Shown: positions 34,393 through 42,162 of the stretch, piece by piece
Layout of the letters: every line of letters begins with the position of its first letter
Numbering within the stretch: the stretch's first letter is position 1
Assembly (NCBI RefSeq): GCF_000372965.1
Contig: NZ_KB890024.1
Coordinates: 4,242,304 to 4,306,303, forward strand
DNA: 64,000 bases
Reading direction: 5' to 3'
Source of the DNA: Hoeflea sp. 108
GTDB lineage: Bacteria > Pseudomonadota > Alphaproteobacteria > Rhizobiales > Rhizobiaceae
Translations under genes and position numbers: made by a program
Notes under the pieces: generated by a model
Told to the model about the DNA's origin: nothing
The model's input: the letters and a program-made list of their open reading frames with translations, nothing else
Databases searched by the model: none

Positions 34393-36648
34393 ATGCTTAC
34401 TCACATCAGGAAACTGAAGAATTTCGGCGTATTTGGTGACTACGCAGCTGCCGCCGATTTTCCTGCCTTTGGCCGCTACAATGTGGTTTATGGCGAGAAC
34501 GGCTCCGGTAAGACAACACTCTCGCGGCTTCTTGGCTGCTTGGAGCAGGGTGAGAGTTCCGATCATCCTGACCTTGAGTTTACCGTCGAATCCCACTCTG
34601 GTCAGCTCACTAAGGGTACTAGGTACGGACGGCGGATACGCGTCTTCAACAGCGACTTCATCGAGGGAAACATCGGCCGTTTCGACGGGCCGATCCGACA
34701 CATTCTCATTCTCGGCGAAGAGAACAAGGCCATCGCCGAGGAGCTGAAGGCGGAGATCATCACTCGTGATGATAGGGTGAGGCGTATCCAGGCCAATAAC
34801 ATAGCTGTTACCAAACTTTTGAATGACAAAGGCAAGCTGTTTTCCTCCATCGCCAAGACCATCGGCGAGGCGACGAGCGGCTCTACCCTTCGAAGTTATC
34901 GCAAGCCCGACGCTGAGGCCGCTTTTGCCAAAGTCAGCGATGCCAAGGTTCTATCCGACGACGAATACGAGGCTCACCGTGGCACTGTTCGTCAGGAACA
35001 AATGCCCGAAATCAGTCCGCTTACCGTCCCTCGTGGGCCGGAAGGTTCGGCCGAGAAACCTATCAACGTTCTGCAGGCTATCTCGGGAGCAGCTGATCGC
35101 GCCAAAATGCTGACGATTCGTTCGGCGCAATCTGCCGTGATTGCCCGCCTTGCCGAGAACGCCGACATAGCTCGTTGGGTAGAGGAAGGCGTTGGCATCC
35201 ATGCCACACATGCGACTGGCCGCTGTGAATTCTGTGACCAGCTAATTCCCCACGAACGTCTCATGTCCCTCGCCGACCATTTCAGCGTCGAAGATCAAAC
35301 GCTGAAGGAGGAAATCGAAGCAGAGCGCCTCGAACTTAGTGCGATTGTCGATGCGCTTAATCGGCTGGGCATGCCAGAACAGCTGGCATTCTATTCCGAG
35401 CTTCGAGGCGACTACGATTTCGCTTTGAAGGCGGTTGAAGCCGAGCTTACGACTCTCAAGCTTCAACTTGAGAAGGTCGATGCGGTTCTCACCGAAAAGC
35501 TCCTCTTTCGGACCAAGGCCTATGAGTCGGAAGTCGATTGCGACACTGCCCCACTGACGGTCGCACTTAGCGTAGTCAAAACGCTCATCACGCGTCATAA
35601 CAATAAAACGACGGGCTTCGACGAAGCAAAACGCGCCGCTCGGGATGCCATCGAGGCGCATCATCTCCTGTCGATCAAGCATGACGTCGAAGAGCTGACT
35701 GCCAAGGCGGCAAAGCTGAACGCCGAAAGCGAACTGTGGCAGAACGGCGGTGACGGCCTTGCGGACAAGCGTGGGATAGATGCCCTGTCGCAATCGATTA
35801 CTAACAATCAAGCCAAAATCTCGAACGCTCATGCAGGTGGAGCGAACCTGACTGACCTTTTAAAGCAGTTTCTCGGTAGGACGGAGCTACGCTTTGAATC
35901 CGGCGATGAGGGATACCGCGTTCTCCGGCGCGAAAAACCCGCCAAGCGCCTTAGCGAAGGCGAAAAAACTGCCATCGCATTCATCTACTTCCTCGTGCAG
36001 CTCAAAGATCAGGATTTTGACCTTAGTGAAGGCGTCGTAGTTATAGACGATCCGATCTCCAGTCTTGACGCTTCCGCTATCTATCAAGCCTTCGCGTTCC
36101 TCAAGAACGAAGCCCAAGGCGCGAAGCAGCTATTCATTCTTACCCACAATTTCGAGTTCCTGAAGTTAGTGATGAACTGGCTTAAGAATGTACGCGGCCA
36201 AGGGATGACGAAATCTTACTCGATGGTCCTTTGCAACGAGACAACGGCGGGCCGATTTGCGCGGCTCGCCCCCCTCGACAAGCTCCTGATCGATCATGCT
36301 ACCGAGTATCACTATCTATTCAAAGTGCTCCATACGTTCAAGTCAGACGGCACAATTTTGGGTTCCTATCACGTTCCAAACATAGCTCGTAAGGTGCTTG
36401 AAACCTCCCTGGACTTTCACGTCCCCTCAAGTAAGAGTCTCTATCAAAAGCTGGATGAAGTCGATTTCGACCCCCTTAAAAAAACGGCTATCTATAAGTT
36501 TGCGAACGACCTTTCGCACCATACAGGAAAGAGCTTTGATCCAGCGCTTGTCGCCGAGGCGCAGAAAAACACCAACTATCTCCTTGAAATGATCAAGTCT
36601 GTCGCTCCACTTCACTACGAAGGCTTGCGCCAGCTTTCAGAGCCGTAA
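34393..36648 (+). CDS. PrrC/RloC-like AAA_13 ATPase (candidate anticodon nuclease)
   Basis: 751 residues with a GGGGGGAG ribosome site. SMC/ABC-like ATPase: Walker A GENGSGKTT at 35-43, the RVFNSDFI motif typical of PrrC and RloC near 82, a coiled coil containing CEFCDQ (CxxC) near 278 reminiscent of the RloC zinc hook, the signature RLSEGEKTA near 520 and Walker B VVIDDPISSLD near 549. The C-terminal domain has Arg666-x3-Glu670 and the pair His709-His710 in NDLSHH, the Arg-Glu-His arrangement described for anticodon nucleases. It may cut tRNA when phage perturbs the cell. The nuclease assignment rests on motif spacing only. Confidence 0.75.
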   Translation: MLTHIRKLKNFGVFGDYAAAADFPAFGRYNVVYGENGSGKTTLSRLLGCLEQGESSDHPDLEFTVESHSGQLTKGTRYGRRIRVFNSDFIEGNIGRFDGPIRHILILGEENKAIAEELKAEIITRDDRVRRIQANNIAVTKLLNDKGKLFSSIAKTIGEATSGSTLRSYRKPDAEAAFAKVSDAKVLSDDEYEAHRGTVRQEQMPEISPLTVPRGPEGSAEKPINVLQAISGAADRAKMLTIRSAQSAVIARLAENADIARWVEEGVGIHATHATGRCEFCDQLIPHERLMSLADHFSVEDQTLKEEIEAERLELSAIVDALNRLGMPEQLAFYSELRGDYDFALKAVEAELTTLKLQLEKVDAVLTEKLLFRTKAYESEVDCDTAPLTVALSVVKTLITRHNNKTTGFDEAKRAARDAIEAHHLLSIKHDVEELTAKAAKLNAESELWQNGGDGLADKRGIDALSQSITNNQAKISNAHAGGANLTDLLKQFLGRTELRFESGDEGYRVLRREKPAKRLSEGEKTAIAFIYFLVQLKDQDFDLSEGVVVIDDPISSLDASAIYQAFAFLKNEAQGAKQLFILTHNFEFLKLVMNWLKNVRGQGMTKSYSMVLCNETTAGRFARLAPLDKLLIDHATEYHYLFKVLHTFKSDGTILGSYHVPNIARKVLETSLDFHVPSSKSLYQKLDEVDFDPLKKTAIYKFANDLSHHTGKSFDPALVAEAQKNTNYLLEMIKSVAPLHYEGLRQLSEP

Positions 36649-36728
36649 GCGTCTGCCATAAGTCATGTCGTCTTGCGAACGAACGCGGATTGCTAGGTCG
36701 CGAACGCCTGATATGGGGTGCATTACTG

Positions 36729-36775
36729 TCTAGCCGCTTCTGGCCGACCAAGCTGGAAAAGCGGTCTTTCGGGTG
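36729..36775. repeat. Degenerate intergenic repeat, copy 1
   Basis: CCGCTTCT, about 17 nt, then GGAAAAGCGGTCTTTCG. A related copy (CCGCTTCT, GGAAAGCGGCCATTCG) lies at 39645-39695, so the two bracket the STAND NTPase gene. Similar sequences are scattered in rhizobial intergenic regions, as I recall. Confidence 0.4.
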
Positions 36776-36817
36776 CCGCCGCGCATCGACGAAAGCTTTT
36801 GCGTTGGCGAATGAGCG

Positions 36818-39358
36818 CTAGACCCTTGCTCGTATCCGCTCACATTCTGCGGTCAAAGCCACGCGCACCTTACTTTGAGCGCTGAGGTATCGAGATACCT
36901 TGTCAATGTCATCGATAATTGTGCTCCGATGACGCTGAATCTCTCTACCGTGCGCTCCGTCGGCGATCCATTTATCCAAGCTTGTTAGACCGATTCGTAC
37001 GAGGAAAGTCGGTGCCAAGTGAAAATCGAGACATGAGGCCACAAACCTGAAAATTTGCAGCTCCGGTTCATTGAACTTCCGATCCTTCCGGAGGCTGTTA
37101 ACGTGTCCAACGGCAGCCTCGTTCATCAAAGCTCTAAGTTGATGGAAATATCCCATACTTTTGCCGGATGAGATGTACTCTGCGGCCGCCTTGAGAGCTT
37201 CGGAATAGTATTCTCGTGCCTCCGCTGGAGTACGGTCAATAATCTTATCAGCAATGCGTATCGCCGCCATCACCCTGCAGCAATTGAACACTGGGAAAGA
37301 TTCAGCGATAGAGGCTTTTCTTTTGTGTAGACGATAAAGACCACGCCAATCGCCGTTCTTAAGTTTGGAAATAAACCAATATTTCAGTAGATCGAATGGA
37401 TTGCAGCCATATTTCTCGGCTTGTTCAAAATCACTTTCGATCTGTTCCGGCTTGCGAGATATGATGAATAGACGCGTGCGAGCTCGGAGGCAGTAAAATT
37501 CTCCGATTTTACCGTTCTTCTGTATCTCGCCTGTCAGGTACGATTCTGCTACGTCATAATCTCCATTTTTCCAATGGCGAACAGTTTGCGAGATAGTCAG
37601 AGCGATATATCTGGCCGGGTCCTCACTGTTGGATTTTGCAGATAGGCATGCCCGTTCGATCAGTTTGCGGCGGTCGTCAGGAACTTTTCCTCTCGTAACG
37701 TCATGCATGAGACGGATAGGCTCAGGTACCTCTAGAACGGTGCCTGAGGCTGTATCGCCTTTGGTTGCATACAGATGATAGTCTTTCAATGCTGCCAAGT
37801 CTGTCTCTAGTTCGACAGAAGAAAGTTCGCAGATTTCTTTGATTTCATCGACGCGAGCGCGTGACAGCAATTGCATCGCGTAGAGTATTTCTCTCTGCGT
37901 TACGGAAAGCTGGTCTATTTCCCGCTCGAACGCGAATGCTCTAATTTGTTCGCCGTTTTTTCCTCGCCAGTCAGATACTGCCTGGCTGAGTTCGTGTCCC
38001 AATGATACCAATCGAATTATTGAGGTAATGAAGATTGGTGAACCAGCCGAAGCGCTCAAAATCTTGGTTCGGTTTTCGAGAATCCGCTTTGCCTGTTTTT
38101 CGTCTGCTATGAGATATTCGACGTTGACGGAAATGTAGTCGTCAAAATCGCCGCCTTCGAACCCCTGCATTGCAATGCGTTGTTCTCGACCAGTTAGGAG
38201 TTCAAGGCGCGATGTGAACAGAACCCTGCTGTTATCGTTATGGACATTTGCGGCAATGATAATCTGCGAGATCGTTGAGTAGAGATCGTTCTGCTCATCC
38301 CGTGGAAGGGAATCGACATCATCAACAATGAGTAGGACTGAGAGCGTGGAGAATGCCTCGATACAGAGAGAAATTTTATCCTCTACATCCGAGGCTTGCT
38401 GAATAACCTCCGTCGGAGAGCCTACCTGTAAAAGTAGGTTATCCAAGAGCTGAGCCACATTCTCAAAGTCGCAACGCGTCGTTGATACCATCCTTCCAAG
38501 CAAGGACGCAAAGGTAACCTTCTTGCCCGAAAGCCAGACGATTTTCTCAACTCCAGAGCCTGGTCTGTCTAGGATTTGGGTGGCAAATTCGTAGGCGACT
38601 GTGGTCTTTCCCAAGCCGCCGGCGGCAGTCAGGACCTTAATCGGCCGTCTTGGTTCACTTATCCACTGCCAAAGTGACTCGAGGTAGGCCTTCCGGCCGA
38701 CGAACTGAATAAGGTTTGGATCTCGAGGTGGAAGGTTATTCTCAATCTTCGTCGAAAACAGCGAAGCGACGGAGGGTTCACGCTCGGAAAAAAGAAAAGT
38801 TAGTAGTTCCACATCGTTGTTTGCCGCACGACATTCATGTTCATACCTACAGTAAATATCACCTTTTTTTATAATGAATTTCTGCTTGTCAGCGGTACCA
38901 ATGTTGCGACTATTGCGGATAAATGGTCGAGGTTTTTCGCTTCCGCGTCGCTTTGGTATATAAAGAAGAACGAATTTTCGATCCAATCCCTCTACAGCAG
39001 CAGCTCCGCTATATGTTTTGATGCCGATGGGATTTCCGACGTAAGTCCCGGTGAGTTGATTGATTTTATCGTTGTCGGTAACGAATTTCTCGACGTTGGA
39101 CTGTGTGGCTAACGGGAAGAGCAAAAGGATGTAACCACCCATCGAATTGTAGAATGCGACGAAATCGCGGACAAGATCGGCGATATGGTCCTCGTCATCG
39201 TTTGGCTGATCTGGCCGGAGGAAAAATTTATAATCGAACTGGAAACCTTCAAAGTCGTGAGGTGCGCCACTGGGAACGAGCGCTTTGAAGACGGCTTCGT
39301 CCAAGCGGCCACTTTTGTGCAGTTCGGCGATATTTCGCTCAATTTCCAGATGAATCAA
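36818..39358 (-). CDS. Schlafen/AlbA_2-STAND NTPase with helical-repeat tail
   Basis: 846 residues from a TTG (IHLEIERN) with GGGAG 9 nt upstream; no better in-frame start is seen. The N-terminal ~180 residues look like a Schlafen AlbA_2 domain (FEGFQFDYKFF, then LVRDFVAFYNSMGGYILLL). A STAND/NB-ARC-like ATPase follows: Walker A AAGGLGKTT near 245, Walker B LLIVDDVDSL near 344, RVLFTSR sensor, then a winged-helix region (SVTQREILYAMQLLS). From about 540 on it is helical, TPR-like repeats (YDVAESYLTGEI, AREYYSEALKAAAEYI). This is the sensor-effector layout of Avs-type and NLR-like antiphage proteins. The effector activity is unknown. Confidence 0.75.
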   Translation of the reverse strand: MIHLEIERNIAELHKSGRLDEAVFKALVPSGAPHDFEGFQFDYKFFLRPDQPNDDEDHIADLVRDFVAFYNSMGGYILLLFPLATQSNVEKFVTDNDKINQLTGTYVGNPIGIKTYSGAAAVEGLDRKFVLLYIPKRRGSEKPRPFIRNSRNIGTADKQKFIIKKGDIYCRYEHECRAANNDVELLTFLFSEREPSVASLFSTKIENNLPPRDPNLIQFVGRKAYLESLWQWISEPRRPIKVLTAAGGLGKTTVAYEFATQILDRPGSGVEKIVWLSGKKVTFASLLGRMVSTTRCDFENVAQLLDNLLLQVGSPTEVIQQASDVEDKISLCIEAFSTLSVLLIVDDVDSLPRDEQNDLYSTISQIIIAANVHNDNSRVLFTSRLELLTGREQRIAMQGFEGGDFDDYISVNVEYLIADEKQAKRILENRTKILSASAGSPIFITSIIRLVSLGHELSQAVSDWRGKNGEQIRAFAFEREIDQLSVTQREILYAMQLLSRARVDEIKEICELSSVELETDLAALKDYHLYATKGDTASGTVLEVPEPIRLMHDVTRGKVPDDRRKLIERACLSAKSNSEDPARYIALTISQTVRHWKNGDYDVAESYLTGEIQKNGKIGEFYCLRARTRLFIISRKPEQIESDFEQAEKYGCNPFDLLKYWFISKLKNGDWRGLYRLHKRKASIAESFPVFNCCRVMAAIRIADKIIDRTPAEAREYYSEALKAAAEYISSGKSMGYFHQLRALMNEAAVGHVNSLRKDRKFNEPELQIFRFVASCLDFHLAPTFLVRIGLTSLDKWIADGAHGREIQRHRSTIIDDIDKVSRYLSAQSKVRVALTAECERIRARV

Positions 39359-39892
39359 ATTTATATCTCCCGCCCAGCTTAGATGAATCTCAGCAGAGTA
39401 ATTGAGTCAACTACCGGGTGCGGAATCAGTGATAATTCGAAGGTTTAGCGCGGAATCACTCTCGTCCAAGACACCAGCAGACACGAAGTGTGGGCGATGA
39501 TCTTGGCTAAGCATGCCCTGCAGTAGGTGATCTGGCTTTCTTGGGGGATCGAACGAGTGGCAGGTTTCAGTTGACGATAGAAGGCCTCTTAACAGCAGCA
39601 CTGGGGTCGTTTGGGGCAGTCAGCGACCGGGGGGGGTGAATCTGTCCTACCGCTTCTACGCGGTGGAGTTAGGAAAGCGGCCATTCGCGAACGGTGATTG
39701 AGCACCCGGCAAGGACAGGAAACCAACTGACGGCAGCGCAGCTGCAGCAGTCTGGAAGAGGAATTCGTGCGGGCCGCCGCCGCTACGCCTGCATCGCAGC
39801 TCAGTCTCCCGCAAAACGTACAGACGGCCTTCACTGGAACCGATAATTCTGCAAGGCCCGAGAGTGAATAGTCCGTTTCTAAGCGGTCGCAC
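39359..39892. other. 534-nt region without a supported gene
   Basis: Contains the leader of the STAND gene, one copy of the degenerate repeat (39645-39695) and GC-rich sequence that reads open in several frames without codon bias or ribosome sites. I see no RNA gene or insertion sequence. Confidence 0.5.
39645..39695. repeat. Degenerate intergenic repeat, copy 2
   Basis: CCTACCGCTTCT, about 16 nt, then GGAAAGCGGCCATTCGCG. Counterpart of the copy at 36729-36775, in the same orientation. Confidence 0.4.
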
Positions 39893-40879
39893 CTACGGAT
39901 GATGCTTGAGCCAATCCTCTGCAATATCGAGACGATTGGCATGTTGCTCCGCCAACATCCGATAGAAGGCCATGAGCATCACAATGGTTTTTCTAGGTCT
40001 CATAGATTGATAGTATTGATAGACCCGTGCATTCGCCACGTATCGATTATCTGTGCGAAATCCCTCGGACAGTGTGCTCTCACAATACCACCGAACACCG
40101 TCAGGATGCCGACTGCCTACGTCCTCCATGAGCGTCGCATCGTAGTGCCACGGGTTGATCTCGTGGTCAATTTTCCAGACGTGAAGGAATCCGGACTCGA
40201 CATAAAGCTGCATGATGGTCTCGTCATGCACGGAATGTTCCAGCACAAGTTTGTCGACGTCGCTAAGATGCTGGATAGATTTATCAATCTTCCGAGCGCC
40301 GCTCAGGATATGGTTTGTAGACTGCCGCATCAGGTCTAGGCCGGTGGGATGCGTTTGCCACGCCTGATATTCCTCGTCGGTGACATCCACGGTGGCATCG
40401 GCGACTTCGACAAGCTTCGCGCTCTTCAGGAGTTTCTTTGGCGTGCAAAAATCGGAGTTCTTGACGAGATCGAGGCCATTGGCCGCGTAAGCTTGCGCGA
40501 CGAGACGGCTGCAGAACTGTTTGGCCGTGCCTTTCTTGCCCAGCTCCTGCCACGCCCTACCAGCTTCCCATATCGCGTATTCGCTGCCTACGCGTTCTCG
40601 GACATAGTTACAGATTTTGATTGCGGTGGAGGCGTCAAGTCCGCCCTCAAGACGTAGGGCAAATACGGCGTTATGCTGCTCGAAGAACAGTCGCTGTGTG
40701 TTCGCCGAATGCACTCCGTCTCCCGTCGCATCGATGACCGAACAGTGATCGACATACAGCATGGCGTGTGAAATAGGGCTGATGGTGGTAGCGCGGATGA
40801 ATTTACTGATCCCGGTGTCACTAGTCGTCAGGATTACATCCCCGCGTTCCAGTACTTTTTCGCTCAGTCGCTTTTTCAT
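39893..40879 (-). CDS. YiiX/YebB-like permuted papain-fold cysteine hydrolase
   Basis: 328 residues from the ATG at 40879 with AGAGGA 6 nt upstream. The N-terminal ~170 residues fit the permuted NlpC/P60 (YiiX/YaeF) family: RGDVILTTSDTG, SPISHAMLYV with the catalytic His, VIDATGDGVH, and KQFCSRLVAQAY with the catalytic Cys. The C-terminal ~150 residues have no recognised domain (DVDKLVLEHSVHDET, MRPRKTIVMLM). No signal peptide, so the target is probably intracellular (lipid, peptide or amide bond). Last gene of the island cargo. Its role is unknown; an effector or immunity function is a guess. Confidence 0.75.
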   Translation of the reverse strand: MKKRLSEKVLERGDVILTTSDTGISKFIRATTISPISHAMLYVDHCSVIDATGDGVHSANTQRLFFEQHNAVFALRLEGGLDASTAIKICNYVRERVGSEYAIWEAGRAWQELGKKGTAKQFCSRLVAQAYAANGLDLVKNSDFCTPKKLLKSAKLVEVADATVDVTDEEYQAWQTHPTGLDLMRQSTNHILSGARKIDKSIQHLSDVDKLVLEHSVHDETIMQLYVESGFLHVWKIDHEINPWHYDATLMEDVGSRHPDGVRWYCESTLSEGFRTDNRYVANARVYQYYQSMRPRKTIVMLMAFYRMLAEQHANRLDIAEDWLKHHP

Positions 40880-41493
40880 TGTGTCCTCTGGTTCGGATAA
40901 CACTGATCAATTTTGCGGCAAAGAAATATTAGGATCTCGTTCACTCCGGATAGAAATCGGGAGCAGCTTTAGTCGCCTATTTGTTCCATCTCGGACGCAC
41001 GCGCTTAGCCTTCTGAGCCCGAAAGCAACTCGATGAATAGACAGAGCGTGCCTACCGAGCCAGGGCAGCCCAATGTCATCTCCAGCCGTCTGCTTTCAGG
41101 AAAGCTTCATTTAATCCGAAACAATCAGAGGTCGATTCTTTGCTCACCAGGAGTCAATATGGACCTTATAGCTTGGCGCATTACCTGGTCGCTAATACCA
41201 AACAAACCAAACTACGGCGCAGTGAAGCTATAAGTTGGCGGATGAGCCTGCTCGGCTACTGCCCTCCAAGCCCCTCCCTGACGGTCGGGGTCCATGGCGG
41301 CTAACGCCGATAATGACGGCCTTCGGCCGCCTTCCTTTGGATAGAGGCTGGGCCTTGGCTTTAGTTCGGTTGCAACGCCAGGCCAGCCTCTATTCATAAA
41401 AAGTAATTCGTTTATCGGCGAATGATTCCTGCTCGTTGATGCGGATTAGACCTGAGGCGGTAATATGCGGTAAGAATCACCTCGTCCTAGAAC
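40880..41493. other. 614-nt gene-free right end of the island
   Basis: No frame here has both codon bias and a ribosome site. It holds a large inverted repeat (41341-41393), a GGCCTTCGGCC hairpin near 41318, two CGGTAA repeats and the right-end inverted repeat. It probably carries recombination sites and perhaps a transcription stop. Confidence 0.5.
41341..41393. repeat. Large inverted repeat near the right end
   Basis: ATAGAGGCTGG (41341-41351) and CCAGCCTCTAT (41383-41393), perfect 11-bp arms around 31 nt, with extra GGCC pairs adding to the stem. Downstream on the plus strand is TCATAAAAAG. Could be a bidirectional terminator or a recombination structure. Confidence 0.5.
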
Positions 41494-41494
41494 G
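41468..41494 (-). repeat. Right-end inverted repeat of the island
   Basis: CGGTAAG (41468-41474), 10 nt, TCCTAGAACG (41485-41494). This is the inverted counterpart of the left end. A second CGGTAA lies 10 nt further in (41458-41463). Confidence 0.7.
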
Positions 41495-41548
41495 AGCGGC
41501 AGATTCCTAATCTGTAGGTCACAGGTTCGATTCCTGTCGGGATCACCA
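41494..41548 (+). tRNA. 3' fragment of the host tRNA-Arg(CCU)
   Basis: GAGC (3' D-stem strand), G26, anticodon stem GCAGA/TCTGT around TTCCTAA (anticodon CCU), variable AGGTC, T arm ACAGG-TTCGATT-CCTGT, acceptor CGGGATC, A and CCA. There is no matching D stem or acceptor strand just upstream; both are at 17141-17165. Confidence 0.88.
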
Positions 41549-41811
41549 CTTTCAGGATTCCCGTCAACCGACCGAAATGCCGGATCGTGGCGAGATTTGC
41601 GGCTTTCGCCACAATTCGGCCCGTACCCGTCGCAAATGCGGCTTGTTCAAGCGCCGTAACAATTATTTTTCCTTAATTTGAGCCTTGGTCGACGCTCCGG
41701 TAAAAATTGGTTCAGGAGCTGGGAAGCGCCGGCGGCTGCAAGTCGGTCGTGACACGACGTCTCCGGACAGCTTTTGGCAGCGTCAGACCGACGCATTCGA
41801 GAGACGAGACG

Positions 41812-42072
41812 ATGCGGATCCTTGCCATGGGTATCGCCTCCGCAGCCACATTCGTCGCGGTACCTTGCGCCTTTGCCGCGCAGGACACCACCGGCGAAGT
41901 CAGGACCTTCGATGCCAGATCCCACCTGCTCGTCCTCGACAATGGCGTGGCCTATGCGCTGCCGCCGGCTTTCAGGGATCCGGGCCTCAAGGTCGGGCAA
42001 TGGGTCAGGCTGTCCTGGGCGGTAGAGAACGGCGTCGTCGTCGCGAAGCGCGTCATCCTGATGTCGCCCTGA
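41812..42072 (+). CDS. DUF1344 family periplasmic protein
   Basis: 86 residues. A signal peptide (AMGIASAATFVAVPCAFA) precedes a small DUF1344 domain: TGEVRTFDARSHLLVLDNG, YALPPAFRDPGLKVGQWVRL. A rhizobial family of unknown function, probably a small beta-barrel in the periplasm. First host gene to the right of the island; the 263 nt between it and the tRNA fragment hold its promoter. Followed after 90 nt by the DegP-like protease gene. Confidence 0.85.
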   Translation: MRILAMGIASAATFVAVPCAFAAQDTTGEVRTFDARSHLLVLDNGVAYALPPAFRDPGLKVGQWVRLSWAVENGVVVAKRVILMSP

Positions 42073-42162
42073 ACAGCGGCCAACCGGCGAAAGCTTGCGC
42101 GGCGGCCTGACGGCGCCGGGCGGTTCGACGAAGGCAGCCTGCACGAAAAGCGAGGCATAGCC

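Larger units (their letters stand above)
17166..41493. mobile_element. 24.3-kb trio-recombinase defence island integrated in tRNA-Arg(CCU)
   Basis: The boundaries are set by the split host tRNA: one copy of GAG on each side (17163-17165 and 41494-41496). Just inside both ends are inverted 10-bp sequences, CGTTCTAGGA on the left and TCCTAGAACG on the right. The interior is visibly lower in GC than the flanks, especially 18-23.2 kb and 37-41 kb. It carries its own tRNA-Arg(CCU) with a group I intron, three co-oriented mobility genes by the left end, and restriction, toxin-antitoxin, ATPase and NTPase genes. Precise excision would regenerate the host tRNA. The exact crossover base within GAG cannot be fixed. 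Confidence 0.85.

Noticed and set aside
41033..41233. 66-codon frame near the right island end
   Set aside because: No ribosome site, no coding bias, no recognisable family.
17572..41539. 23-bp direct repeat GGTCACAGG...CCTGTCG at 17572-17594 and 41517-41539 as classical attL/attR
   Set aside because: It is just the shared T arm of two tRNA-Arg(CCU) genes. The acceptor-stem pairing shows the piece at 41494 belongs with 17141, and the intron tRNA is complete in itself. A boundary here would also not explain the inverted 10-bp ends.
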